DNA of 64,000 nt from Flavobacteriaceae bacterium (GCA_014075215.1 CP046177.1:2170501-2234500), one strand, 5' to 3'. Numbered from the stretch's first letter, positions 34,371 to 44,326 are shown. Notes: generated by a model from the sequence alone, not told the origin. Program-made: numbers and translations.

Positions 34371-37070
34371 ATGGAATCAATGATGATTTATATGCCGATA
34401 GCATTGGCAACTTTAGGCTTACTATACATGCTAGCTAAGAAATCCTGGGTGATGAAACAAGATGCGGGTGATGGTAAGATGAAAGAAATATCCGACTATA
34501 TATACGAAGGAGCTTTGGCTTTTTTAAATGCAGAGTACAGACTTCTGACTATTTTTGTACTCATTGTCAGCGCATTACTGACCTTAGTATCTTTTATAGT
34601 ACCTACAACACATTGGTTGATTACCATCGCATTTATCTTTGGTGCTGTTTTTTCTGCTTTTGCAGGAAATATTGGAATGAAAATCGCAACGAAAACAAAT
34701 GTCAGAACTACACAAGCTGCTCGTACAAGTTTACCAAATGCCCTTAAAATATCTTTTGGCGGTGGTACGGTGATGGGACTTGGTGTTGCCGGTTTGGCAG
34801 TGTTAGGGCTCACGGCATTTTTTATCATATTTTTTCATTTTTTTATGGATGGAGCGTGGACTTCAACCGAGGATATGACTATTGTTTTGGAAACGTTGGC
34901 CGGTTTTTCTTTGGGAGCCGAATCTATTGCGTTGTTTGCGAGAGTTGGCGGAGGTATTTATACCAAAGCAGCAGATGTTGGTGCGGATTTAGTGGGTAAA
35001 GTTGAAGCGGGAATTCCGGAAGATGATCCGCGTAATCCCGCCACCATTGCAGATAATGTAGGGGATAATGTGGGAGATGTTGCAGGAATGGGAGCGGATT
35101 TATTTGGTTCTTATGTGGCAACAGTGCTGGCTGCCATGGTTTTAGGGAATTATGTAATCAAAAATATGGGAGGAAATATTACGGATGCTTTCGGTGGAAT
35201 CGGGCCTATTTTATTACCTATGGCTATTGCGGGTGCAGGGATCATTATTTCCGTAATTGGAACCATGCTGGTCAAAATTAAAAATAATGATGCTAAAGAA
35301 GCACAAGTAATGGGCGCTTTAAATGTGGGTAACTGGACATCGATTATATTAGTAGCGATTTCGTGTTTTGGACTATGTTATTATATGCTGCCGGAAACCA
35401 TGAATATGGAGTTTTTTCGCGAAGGTTTTAAAGAAGTTTCAAAGACGGATGTATTCTATGCTACTCTGGTTGGGTTAACCGTAGGAGCCGTTATTTCATC
35501 GGTAACCGAATTTTACACCGGATTAGGGAAGAAACCTACCTTAAAAATTGTACAACAATCCGGTACAGGGGCGGGTACAAATATCATTGCCGGTTTAGCT
35601 ACCGGAATGATTTCCACATTCTATTCGGTATTATTATTTGCGGGGGCTATTTGGGCATCATATGCATTTGCAGGGTTCTATGGTGTTGCTTTGGCAGCAT
35701 CGGCAATGATGGCAACTACGGCAATGCAATTGGCTATTGATGCATTTGGACCTATTTCCGATAATGCGGGTGGTATTGCAGAAATGAGTGAGCAGGAACC
35801 TATTGTAAGAGAACGTACGGATATTTTAGATTCGGTAGGAAATACAACTGCTGCCACCGGAAAAGGTTTTGCAATTGCTTCTGCCGCTTTGACCTCATTG
35901 GCATTATTTGCTGCCTACGTAACATTTACCGGAATTGACGGTATTAACATTTTTAAAGCACCTGTTTTAGCCATGTTGTTTGTCGGCGGGATGATTCCTG
36001 TGGTTTTTTCTGCATTGGCCATGAATGCCGTTGGTAAAGCTGCTATGGAAATGGTAGAAGAAGTAAGACGTCAGTTTAGGGAGATTACCGGAATTATGAA
36101 GGGTACCGGAAAACCGGAATATGATAAATGTGTAGCGATTTCTACCAAAGCTTCTCTAAAAGAAATGATACTGCCAGGCCTGTTGGCAATTGGTTTTCCA
36201 TTAATCATTGCATTTGCACCTATGATTTTTGGAATGGATAACAAAACTATTGCTGAAATGTTGGGAGGCTATATGGCCGGTGTAACGGTAAGTGGCGTAT
36301 TATGGGCTATTTTTCAAAATAATGCCGGCGGAGCTTGGGATAATGCCAAAAAATCTTTTGAAGCAGGAGTTGAAATCAACGGAAAGATGACTTACAAAGA
36401 TTCTGATGCTTACAAAGCAGCAGTAACCGGAGATACTGTCGGAGATCCGTTTAAAGATACTTCCGGCCCCTCCATGAATATTTTAATTAAGCTATCGTGT
36501 TTAATAGGTTTGGTTGTCGCTCCTATTTTAGGAGAACATACTGACGAATCTCATAGTAAAGCCAATATTTGGGTTACAGAAGACGGAAAGGAAATTAAAG
36601 TGACCACTGATGCTACCTTTACGTCTGGCACTGACGTTGCTATTAAAAAAATTGTAAAAGTAAACATCACAAAAAATGATGATGGGACTTCAAAAGCCGT
36701 CGTAACCACTTCTACAACTGAAAATGGCGAGACCGTAACCAAAGATGAAGTTTTTGAAGGAACTCTGGAAGAAGTAAAAAAGAAAATAGAAGCTTTTGAG
36801 CGTGCTGATAAAAATGTAAAAATCAAAATTAAAAAATCCGGTGATATTGATGTTGAAAATCTCGTGAATATTGATGTTTCGAAAAATGAAGATGGAACTA
36901 CAAAAGCTACGGTCACTACTACTACGATTGAAAATGGAGAAAAAGTAACTAAACAGCAAGTATTTGAAGGAACCCAAGAGGAGGTTGAGAAAAAATTAGA
37001 AGCACTTGAAAAATCTTTTGAGAATATAAAAATTAAGAAGATCAGGAAAAAAGTAAAGAAATCAAAATAG
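34371..37070 (+). CDS. hppA: Membrane-bound pyrophosphatase, ion-pumping, with repeated C-terminal tail
   Basis: An 899-residue multi-helix inner-membrane pump that couples pyrophosphate hydrolysis to export of H+ or Na+. The substrate site is visible as DVGADLVGKVEAG (near 202-214) and DNVGDNVGD, followed by GADLFGS. Ala in NTTAATGKGF suggests the K+-dependent subgroup, which includes Na+ pumps; that reading is inferred. The conserved part ends near residue 720. The remaining ~180 residues are soluble, Lys/Glu/Thr-rich and contain two ~55-residue repeats (about 758-811 and 828-882; VTTSTTENGETVTKDEVFEG and VTTTTIENGEKVTKQQVFEG). Typical members stop near 700-770, so this tail is unusual. The ATG start is chosen because a promoter box overlaps the earlier TTG. 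Confidence 0.93.
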   Translation: MESMMIYMPIALATLGLLYMLAKKSWVMKQDAGDGKMKEISDYIYEGALAFLNAEYRLLTIFVLIVSALLTLVSFIVPTTHWLITIAFIFGAVFSAFAGNIGMKIATKTNVRTTQAARTSLPNALKISFGGGTVMGLGVAGLAVLGLTAFFIIFFHFFMDGAWTSTEDMTIVLETLAGFSLGAESIALFARVGGGIYTKAADVGADLVGKVEAGIPEDDPRNPATIADNVGDNVGDVAGMGADLFGSYVATVLAAMVLGNYVIKNMGGNITDAFGGIGPILLPMAIAGAGIIISVIGTMLVKIKNNDAKEAQVMGALNVGNWTSIILVAISCFGLCYYMLPETMNMEFFREGFKEVSKTDVFYATLVGLTVGAVISSVTEFYTGLGKKPTLKIVQQSGTGAGTNIIAGLATGMISTFYSVLLFAGAIWASYAFAGFYGVALAASAMMATTAMQLAIDAFGPISDNAGGIAEMSEQEPIVRERTDILDSVGNTTAATGKGFAIASAALTSLALFAAYVTFTGIDGINIFKAPVLAMLFVGGMIPVVFSALAMNAVGKAAMEMVEEVRRQFREITGIMKGTGKPEYDKCVAISTKASLKEMILPGLLAIGFPLIIAFAPMIFGMDNKTIAEMLGGYMAGVTVSGVLWAIFQNNAGGAWDNAKKSFEAGVEINGKMTYKDSDAYKAAVTGDTVGDPFKDTSGPSMNILIKLSCLIGLVVAPILGEHTDESHSKANIWVTEDGKEIKVTTDATFTSGTDVAIKKIVKVNITKNDDGTSKAVVTTSTTENGETVTKDEVFEGTLEEVKKKIEAFERADKNVKIKIKKSGDIDVENLVNIDVSKNEDGTTKATVTTTTIENGEKVTKQQVFEGTQEEVEKKLEALEKSFENIKIKKIRKKVKKSK

Positions 37071-37386
37071 GTTTTTGCAGTTTCAAGTTAAAAGCTCAAC
37101 CTTTTTTAAATAGTGATAAAAAGCATCCTCTTTTTTGAGAAAAACAAAACTTAAAATAATTATTAATTTATGAGGTATCTTTATGATTAAAAACTAATTT
37201 GATGGTCCGTTTCACAATCTAATTGTATTTTTTGGATGAAATAATACATCTGCTTTCATCATCATTACAACAACTCAGGAAGATTTTTATCTCATTCTTT
37301 GACATTGATGCTTATCAAAAAAGGGCACCTCTAAATAAAAACACTCCCCGAAAATGGGGAGAAAAAAATTTCACCGTTTTCAGGGA
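37071..37386. other. Intergenic region before the injection-system locus
   Basis: No gene is seen. The one clear structure is a 6-bp hairpin, CTCCCC (37344-37349) and GGGGAG (37356-37361) around GAAAAT, about 50 bp upstream of the -7 box. It is followed by A rather than T on the plus strand, so it is not a plus-strand terminator. It could be an operator or a hairpin for passing transcripts. Confidence 0.5.
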
Positions 37387-37418
37387 TTGACTTGTTGCGT
37401 TTTTCCTTTCTATATTTG
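37387..37418 (+). promoter_or_regulatory. Probable promoter of the eCIS operon
   Basis: TATATTTG (37411-37418) is a perfect flavobacterial -7 box. TTG at 37387-37389 could serve as the -33 element with a 21-bp spacer. Transcription would start near 37425, leaving a leader of about 27 bases before the TTG start codon of the cap gene. Confidence 0.5.
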
Positions 37419-37451
37419 TACCACTTTTATTAATCCCTTAAAAACTCAAAG

Positions 37452-39638
37452 TTGATTAATGATGTGTTCGTCCTTATAAAGGATAAGTTAAATACATATT
37501 TTAAAACACTTGGAATAGAAAACCCCAAGGTTGATTTTGTTGACCCTACTACTACGGAATCAGATGATACTATTTCATTTAAATCCAATACGGTTACTCC
37601 TGTTCTCATCAACATAGAAGAAGATCGTATCATGAGGCCTGCAAACCTATATGCCCGCAACATTGCTGAGCAGGGGGTGGTACAAAGTGAAAATTCTCCT
37701 GAAATAAGGATCAATCTGTTGGTTTTGTTTGTTTCAAAATTTGCTGATTATCCTGAAGGACTGAAATTTTTGTCTTACATCATCAAGTTTTTTCAGGCCA
37801 ATCGGGTTTTCGACCATCACAATTCACCCACACTCAGCAGGGAAATAGAAAAACTCATCATGGAGTTATCACCTCCGGTACTACAGGAGCAGGATGCCGT
37901 ATGGAATGCCCTGAGAACTTCTTACCTGCCCTCCATACTTTACAAGATTAAGATGTTGGTATACTTTGATGAGGATTCATTACAAGCTGCAAATATGGTA
38001 ACATCTGTTCCTTACGATGTAAGTAATGGAGCTTTAAAAAAAGGGGGATTCCAAAATCAAAAATCGCAAGCAGGGTTATCGAGCACTGAATTTTTTACCA
38101 GGCAGACAAATCCTCCTCCCCTGCCAGGTATATCCCCTTCTGTAAAAGATACTGTTTTAAAGGCAGACTATGATACGGAGGCAATTGTTGAATTAGAGCA
38201 TACGGAGAAAGGAATTACCTATCAACTGTTTTGTATTAAACAAAAAGGCGATCTTCCTTTACCTTGCACAGAAGGCGGGCTACCGGTAACCGTCAATGAA
38301 GATGGCATGTCTCTTCAATTGTTTACACAGCCTCTCACAGCAGATCATACATTTTGTGTAAAAGCAACCAACTTGTCAGGTGGGGGTGAAACATACTTAA
38401 AAGACGATGTAAAAGTAAAAGTTTATCCACGTACTGATGTTGAGGTGACTGTCTCCGATAAATCAATTCATACCGGTGAGTCGGCAACCATTATATTAAA
38501 AAACCCTCAATCAGGTATCAGCTATCAATTGAAAAGAGGAGGCGATAACAGTGGCGAAGCCAAAGTATGCAGGGACGAAAGTACTCCTCTGCACCTTACA
38601 AGTGCTGTTCTGGCAGAGCCGGGAAAAGTTACTTTTACGGTGCAGGCTACTTCAGCCGTCAATACATTGTCTGTTACCTTGACCCAGCCGGCCGTTGTAG
38701 AGGTTGAGAAAAAAAGCGTCCATATTGACCCCGACCTGGAAGTCGTCCTCAAATCCCTTTTTGTAACTCATGACGGGCAGGCAGATATCACGGTCAAAGG
38801 TACTCAGAAGGGAGTGAAGTACCAACTCACAGACAAAGCAAACGAAACTCCCCACGGAGATACCGTCGAAGGACCGGGTGAAGTATCACTCTTTAGCAAA
38901 CATTTACAAAAAGATACTACGTTCATTATCAGAGCGACTCCCGTAGAGGGAGGAAACAGTGTTGATTTAACTACTAAACCCGATGTATTGGTTGGTTGGT
39001 TATTTTTTGAAGGAGCCGATAGTACCAACAAAGGCAAAGGTCTCTATGTTGATTTTAACAACAACGAAAAACTCAAGGTTTCCGGAAATCAAACGATTGA
39101 AATGTGGATAGATCCGGACAATCTGACCGGCGATAAAAAAATATATTACAAAGGATGGGCATATTCGGGGAGTATTTTAATCAACAACGAAACTATTAAA
39201 TATGTCTTTTCGGGGACAGTGGGAGAGAATAGTTCTCAAATAGCTCAAGATCTATCGCAATTCTCAGGACAGTTTATACACTTGGCAATTGTTCGCAATA
39301 TGGATACAAAAATCATGACATGGTATGTGAACGGTAAAGAAGATTCCCTGGGAAATATAACGGCAAACGATATAGACACTCAAGATCAGCATGCCATCAT
39401 TGGAGGAAGCGAACAAGCATATGGAAGTTATGAAGGACGAATGGCAGAGGTACGTATATGGAATAGGGTACGTACACAAGAAAATATTTTGAATAATAAA
39501 AATAAGCGCCTTAACGGAAATGAAGAAGGACTTATAGCCTATTGGAAGATGAATGAAGGTAAAGGAGACGTTATACATGACACTTCGGAAAATAACATCA
39601 ACGGAGATATAAAAGAAGGAGACCCGAAATGGGGATAA
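37452..39638 (+). CDS. eCIS cap/terminator protein (DUF4255, Afp16-like) with Ig-like and LamG extensions
   Basis: A 728-residue protein. Residues about 1-180 are the DUF4255/Pvc16 N-domain (MINDVFVLIKDKLNTYFKTL, SPEIRINLLVLFVSKF, LRTSYLPSILYKIKMLVYF) that caps the tube and sheath in Afp/PVC-type particles. Usual members are 200-300 residues. Here three Ig-like beta-domains follow (about 230-510; each with a (S/T/K)YQL strand as in GISYQLKRGG), then a LamG/concanavalin-like jellyroll (about 515-725; QTIEMWIDPDN, HLAIVRNMDTKIMTWYVNG, AEVRIWNRVRT, GLIAYWKMNEG). The start is TTG at 37452: no ATG occurs before codon 61 and the family N-terminus begins here. First gene of the locus. The extension would be exposed at the distal tip. 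Confidence 0.85.
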   Translation: MINDVFVLIKDKLNTYFKTLGIENPKVDFVDPTTTESDDTISFKSNTVTPVLINIEEDRIMRPANLYARNIAEQGVVQSENSPEIRINLLVLFVSKFADYPEGLKFLSYIIKFFQANRVFDHHNSPTLSREIEKLIMELSPPVLQEQDAVWNALRTSYLPSILYKIKMLVYFDEDSLQAANMVTSVPYDVSNGALKKGGFQNQKSQAGLSSTEFFTRQTNPPPLPGISPSVKDTVLKADYDTEAIVELEHTEKGITYQLFCIKQKGDLPLPCTEGGLPVTVNEDGMSLQLFTQPLTADHTFCVKATNLSGGGETYLKDDVKVKVYPRTDVEVTVSDKSIHTGESATIILKNPQSGISYQLKRGGDNSGEAKVCRDESTPLHLTSAVLAEPGKVTFTVQATSAVNTLSVTLTQPAVVEVEKKSVHIDPDLEVVLKSLFVTHDGQADITVKGTQKGVKYQLTDKANETPHGDTVEGPGEVSLFSKHLQKDTTFIIRATPVEGGNSVDLTTKPDVLVGWLFFEGADSTNKGKGLYVDFNNNEKLKVSGNQTIEMWIDPDNLTGDKKIYYKGWAYSGSILINNETIKYVFSGTVGENSSQIAQDLSQFSGQFIHLAIVRNMDTKIMTWYVNGKEDSLGNITANDIDTQDQHAIIGGSEQAYGSYEGRMAEVRIWNRVRTQENILNNKNKRLNGNEEGLIAYWKMNEGKGDVIHDTSENNINGDIKEGDPKWG

Positions 39639-39670
39639 ATAAATAATTTATGTGATCGTTTAGAGAAATT

Positions 39671-40480
39671 ATGAGTAACTATTCAGAACTATTTAGTATC
39701 AGCATTATGCACACGTATTACAGTGATGAGGTTTGCCCTGATTTTACGTTGGAGCCTACCCCAAGCAGTTATGACATACTAAAAAATCATCGGATCGTCC
39801 TAAAAAACAGAACAGGCAGTTTGCAGCTGGCCGTACCCACCGGTGATAACCCGCCATCTCAGCCTTTTATTGACCTGTCGGCTATTAAAAAAGTGTCTTT
39901 TTACATGAAGCTGCACCGAGAAACGTTTAGCTATTACACCGACCTGCCGGAAATAACAAGAGATGAAATGTATTATTACGGTAACTTTGACCCGTGTGAG
40001 GAAGATCTGACTGAAGAGATAATCAAAAAAAAAGCGGTTGAGCTTCCAATGAATGATGGCGGTATTTTTGGCATGGCAGACATTTTTTTTCCGGATTCAT
40101 TTGATCTGAACAGCCCACCCAACTATATAATTAGTTTTCAGGCTAAAGAAATTGAGTGGAGTTATTATTTTATTATCAATAAAAACACTCCTCCGTCAGT
40201 ACCCAAAGTAACGGTAACGGACACTTCGGGTCAGATCATATTTTCTACCGGAACCGGGGATGCCGAAATAATAGCAGAATTAAAAAAAAGATATCCGAAC
40301 AGCCACATACACTTTTTACGCTCTGATGCGCCCGTCAGTTATCAGGAAAAAGGACGAGCAGGCATACAATTGTTGGTGGGTGATGATCCTTTGATTGAAC
40401 ACCTCCCCAATCCATCCACAGTTGATAATGGCATACAAATACTGAGAACACCGGTGAGTACTTATCAACCCTCACTATAA
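39671..40480 (+). CDS. eCIS-associated protein of unknown function
   Basis: A 269-residue protein with no signal peptide, membrane segment or repeat. I do not recognise its family. Visible features are an N-terminus with LFSISIMHTYYSDEVCPDFT, a beta-rich middle (YIISFQAKEIEWSYYFIINK), and a Pro-rich C-terminus. It lies 32 bp after the cap gene and 56 bp before the first sheath gene on the same strand, so it is part of the operon. A role at the distal end of the particle (cap, terminator or assembly factor) is a guess from position. Confidence 0.6.
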   Translation: MSNYSELFSISIMHTYYSDEVCPDFTLEPTPSSYDILKNHRIVLKNRTGSLQLAVPTGDNPPSQPFIDLSAIKKVSFYMKLHRETFSYYTDLPEITRDEMYYYGNFDPCEEDLTEEIIKKKAVELPMNDGGIFGMADIFFPDSFDLNSPPNYIISFQAKEIEWSYYFIINKNTPPSVPKVTVTDTSGQIIFSTGTGDAEIIAELKKRYPNSHIHFLRSDAPVSYQEKGRAGIQLLVGDDPLIEHLPNPSTVDNGIQILRTPVSTYQPSL

Positions 40481-40536
40481 TCATTACATGAATACAATAA
40501 GATCATACAAAATTAAATAAATAACACATTAATATT

Positions 40537-42564
40537 ATGGCAACATACAAAACTCCCGGCGTATATACAGAAGAAATTTCCACACTTCCTCCTTCGGTAG
40601 CACAAGTATCCACTGCTATCACTGCCTTTGTAGGCTATACTTACGATAGTACAGGTACTTCAGATACTCCTCAAATTGAAAGGGTTACTACTTTTTTGGA
40701 ATATCAGGAATTGTTCGGAGGACCACAGCACACCGATTTTGAGATCACTGTCAACAGTAACGGCACACTCAAGACTACCATTCCCGAAGGCAAGGAATTG
40801 ATATATTTGATGTACTATGCCATCGATCTCTACTTCAAAAACGGAGGCGGCCCTTGTTACATTGTTTCCTTAGGGGCTTATAAAAGTACCCCAAGTATAC
40901 TACTAACCGATTTTGAAAGAGGTTTGAAAGCACTCGAAAAAGAAGACGAACCTACCCTTATTGTTCTGCCCGATGCCGTAAACCTTTCACAAAGCGACTA
41001 TTACACCGCATGCAATATAGTACTCGATCAGTGCCATAAATTAGGGGATCGTTTTGGTATTTTCGACATCCTTCCGCAGGATACCGATGGCTCGAAGTTT
41101 AGAAACCATATCCGTTCCGAAGCCGAATATCTCAAGTACGGTGCTACGTATATTCCGTATTTAAACACGTCTATCTCCCGGGCATATGATGAAGATAAGG
41201 TAGATGTAAAAAAGTTTACGGCACAATATACGATTGCTGAAAGCACAACAGAAGCAATCAAAGTAAGTTATATAGGAGATGTTCAAAACAGCACACCGCA
41301 GATAGAAGTAAGTGTACTTATTACTAAAAAAGCATCTAAAGCATCCAAAGCACTTAAAACAACTACTCCGGCGGCTCAATTTACCATAACTGATAACAAG
41401 CTGCTAATCACACTTCCGGCCGGAGGCTCACAAGTAACAGATATCATCACCAAATGGCAAACATGGAAAGCAAATAACAATGCTGCCGGCTTTGATTTGG
41501 AAGAAAGCGGAAGCGGATCAACAAATATAGTAACACCACTTACAGCCACACCTTTGTCAAGAGATTTTACCGATGTCTTTTACAATGAGGGTAATAAAGG
41601 CCTTGAAATAGCATATAAGGGACCGGTAACCACCAATATCCCTGAGGTAACCATTGTTGCAAACGGAAGTGCAAGCGATGATATTGGTTTCGAAACCGTT
41701 GCAGGCAAAGGTCAGATTCCTGCGAGCCTCAAAATTACTCTTAAAGCTACTAACAACAAAACTGCATCAGATATTGTGACCGAATGGACTACTTTTGCAG
41801 CAACTCCGGAGAATGCCAAAGGATTTGTACTCACCAAATCAGGAGATGGCAGCAATACAATTGATGATGAACTCCCTACTGTTTCTCTTCCGGAAACAAC
41901 ACCCTCCGTTACCCTGACACAGGTCAAGCAAAACAGTTCTTCTTTCTACAATAGCATGGTTACCGAACTGTCTGCTCAAAAAGTTACACTGCCACCTTCT
42001 TCCGCAATGGCCGGAGTCTATGTGACTACCGATAACAACAGAGGCGTATGGAAAGCGCCTGCCAATGTAAGTGTGGTATCCGTTACAGGACCTACGGAAG
42101 ACATCAATGCTCAGGAACAGGAAAATCTGAATATAGACAGCACGGCAGGAAAATCCATCAATGCCATCCGAAGTTTTACCGGAAAAGGCACCCTGGTATG
42201 GGGCGCACGAACACTGGCGGGAAATGACAATGAGTGGCGCTACATTTCGGTAAGACGTTTGTTCAGCACCATTGAAGAATCCTGCCGGAAATCTACCGGG
42301 TTTGCCGTATTTGAACCCAACAATGCCGTTACCTGGTTAAAAGTAAAGGCCATGATCGATGGTTACCTCTACGGATTATGGCAACAGGGTGCCTTGGCGG
42401 GAACCTCTTCTGAAGAAGCCTTCTTTGTCAACGTGGGGATGGGAAAAACCATGACTTCGCAGGACATTCTGGAAGGTAGGATGATTGTAGAGATCGGCAT
42501 TGCTGCCGTACGTCCCGCAGAATTTATCATCCTGAGATTCTCACACAAATTACAGGAATCGTAA
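40537..42564 (+). CDS. eCIS contractile sheath protein with duplicated insertion domain
   Basis: A 675-residue sheath subunit. The N-terminal arm MATYKTPGVYTEEISTLPPS and the C-terminal core (GKGTLVWGARTLAGNDNEWR, RRLFSTIEESCRKSTGFAVF, EIGIAAVRPAEFIILRFSHK) match phage/Afp/PVC sheaths, which contract to drive the tube. Between about 229 and 460 are two tandem copies of a ~100-residue beta-domain (patterns such as ITKWQTWKANNN...GFDLEESGSGS and IVTEWTTFAATPE...GFVLTKSGDGS). The paralogue downstream has one copy. The insertion should face outward on the sheath and may decorate it. Length is well above the usual 350-500. Confidence 0.93.
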   Translation: MATYKTPGVYTEEISTLPPSVAQVSTAITAFVGYTYDSTGTSDTPQIERVTTFLEYQELFGGPQHTDFEITVNSNGTLKTTIPEGKELIYLMYYAIDLYFKNGGGPCYIVSLGAYKSTPSILLTDFERGLKALEKEDEPTLIVLPDAVNLSQSDYYTACNIVLDQCHKLGDRFGIFDILPQDTDGSKFRNHIRSEAEYLKYGATYIPYLNTSISRAYDEDKVDVKKFTAQYTIAESTTEAIKVSYIGDVQNSTPQIEVSVLITKKASKASKALKTTTPAAQFTITDNKLLITLPAGGSQVTDIITKWQTWKANNNAAGFDLEESGSGSTNIVTPLTATPLSRDFTDVFYNEGNKGLEIAYKGPVTTNIPEVTIVANGSASDDIGFETVAGKGQIPASLKITLKATNNKTASDIVTEWTTFAATPENAKGFVLTKSGDGSNTIDDELPTVSLPETTPSVTLTQVKQNSSSFYNSMVTELSAQKVTLPPSSAMAGVYVTTDNNRGVWKAPANVSVVSVTGPTEDINAQEQENLNIDSTAGKSINAIRSFTGKGTLVWGARTLAGNDNEWRYISVRRLFSTIEESCRKSTGFAVFEPNNAVTWLKVKAMIDGYLYGLWQQGALAGTSSEEAFFVNVGMGKTMTSQDILEGRMIVEIGIAAVRPAEFIILRFSHKLQES

Positions 42565-42673
42565 AGGTTTGAGAAAAATATACGATATCAATTACAAAAG
42601 ATTATTAGTAAGTATAACTTGAAATACTTTAAAACTTAAAAAATAAACAATTCATTAATTTAAAAATCAACAC

Positions 42674-44326
42674 ATGGCAACTTACAAAACACCCGGGGTA
42701 TATGTAGAAGAAATCGCTACACTGCCCCCTTCGGTAGCCCAGGTATCTACGGCAATTCCTGCCTTTATAGGGTATACCGAACGAAGTACTGCTCAGGGGG
42801 GAATCGGTACTGTAAAACCGCAGGTAGAACGGATCAGCACTTTTCTGGAATACAAAGATCTTTTTGGAGGTTCTGATGAAGTAACGTATATGGTTGAAGC
42901 GACTGGTGACATCCCTAGTATCGAAATTACAGGTACATCCGATTTTCAGATGTACTATTGTATAGATCATTATTTTAAAAACGGGGGAGGTCCTTGTTAC
43001 ATCATTTCCGTAGGCACTTATGGAGGATCTATTGATAATCAAGCCTTATCTGACGGTTTATCAACTTTGGAGAAAATAGATGAACCTACACTGATCTTAT
43101 TTACCGAAGCTGTAAAACTTACTACCCAAAGTGAATACTATGCACTTTGTGATGAAGTACTGGCACAATGTAATAAACTCGGTGACCGGTTTGGAATTTT
43201 CGATGTTATCGATGAGGATACAGGTGTAGATGACTTTAGAAATGGCATTAGGTCCGAAGCAGAATATCTTAAATACGGTGCTGCCTACACGCCTTACCTA
43301 AATACAACCATTACCCGCGAATACGATACCACAGGGGTCATAATAAACAGTGATATCCTGGCGGCATATCAAACTGACACAAATGGTATCAACGTGGTTT
43401 TTGCAGGGCATTATGTAACAGGTTCAGAACCCGAAGTCACCATTGAAAATGCTGGTGGGGCAGACATAGGTGATATTACTTTTACAGCTACTGATTCACT
43501 CATCACTATTAAAGTACAAGCCAGTGGAGGTTCGCTTCCTGCCGACATTAAAAATGCATGGGATACATGGAAAAAAAGTAATGATACACATGGATATGAC
43601 ATCAGTATTTCGGGCGACGGTTCTGAAATTGTTACGGGGGGGATCACTGACCAATCGTTTGACAGCAATGTTACCCTTCAGGCGATAGCAACCGTCAATA
43701 CCACGCTATACAACAACACCCTTACCTTACTGGATGCTGAAAAAGCGGTCTTACCACCTTCGCCGGCAATGGCAGGTATTTATGCAGCTACAGACAATAA
43801 CCGCGGGGTGTGGAAAGCTCCGGCAAATGCAAGTGTGGTTTCCGTGACCGGACCCACTCAAAAGATCAATAGCGAAGAACAGGGAAATCTCAATGTAGAT
43901 GTTCAGGCAGGGAAATCGATTAATGCCATTCGTGAGTTTACCGGCAAAGGTACTCTGGTATGGGGTGCACGAACGCTGGCAGGAAACGACAACGAATGGC
44001 GATATATTTCGGTAAGACGTTTGTTCAATACCATTGAAGAATCCTGTCAGAAATCTACGGATTTTGCTGTTTTTGAACCCAATAATGCCGTTACATGGCT
44101 GAAAGTAAAATCAATGATTGACGGCTATCTCTACGGTATGTGGCAACAGGGCGCACTTGCAGGTACTACTGCCGAAGAAGCGTATTTCGTAAACGTGGGG
44201 CTTGGCAAAACCATGACCTCTCAAGACATTCTCGAAGGCAGAATGGTTGTAGAAATAGGAATTGCTGCGGTTCGTCCTGCAGAGTTCATTATTCTCCGTT
44301 TTTCACACAAACTACAAGAATCATAA
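42674..44326 (+). CDS. eCIS contractile sheath protein, second paralogue
   Basis: A 550-residue sheath protein, nearly identical to the preceding one in its N-terminal arm (MATYKTPGVYVEEIATLPPS) and C-terminal third. It differs in the middle, where a single copy of the extra beta-domain occurs (about 229-325; INVVFAGHYVTGSEPEVTIE, AWDTWKKSNDTHGYDISISG). Afp and PVC loci also carry two or three sheath paralogues, one of which forms the layer next to the baseplate. It is separated from the first sheath by 109 bp and from the tube gene by 37 bp. Confidence 0.93.
   Translation: MATYKTPGVYVEEIATLPPSVAQVSTAIPAFIGYTERSTAQGGIGTVKPQVERISTFLEYKDLFGGSDEVTYMVEATGDIPSIEITGTSDFQMYYCIDHYFKNGGGPCYIISVGTYGGSIDNQALSDGLSTLEKIDEPTLILFTEAVKLTTQSEYYALCDEVLAQCNKLGDRFGIFDVIDEDTGVDDFRNGIRSEAEYLKYGAAYTPYLNTTITREYDTTGVIINSDILAAYQTDTNGINVVFAGHYVTGSEPEVTIENAGGADIGDITFTATDSLITIKVQASGGSLPADIKNAWDTWKKSNDTHGYDISISGDGSEIVTGGITDQSFDSNVTLQAIATVNTTLYNNTLTLLDAEKAVLPPSPAMAGIYAATDNNRGVWKAPANASVVSVTGPTQKINSEEQGNLNVDVQAGKSINAIREFTGKGTLVWGARTLAGNDNEWRYISVRRLFNTIEESCQKSTDFAVFEPNNAVTWLKVKSMIDGYLYGMWQQGALAGTTAEEAYFVNVGLGKTMTSQDILEGRMVVEIGIAAVRPAEFIILRFSHKLQES

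Noticed and set aside
37344..37361. Rho-independent terminator upstream of the eCIS locus
   Set aside because: The hairpin is followed by A on the plus strand, and the minus strand has no gene here that would need it.
40537..44326. Assembly artefact duplicating one sheath gene
   Set aside because: The two genes differ at many codons, have different middle domains and distinct flanks; multiple sheath paralogues are normal in eCIS loci.
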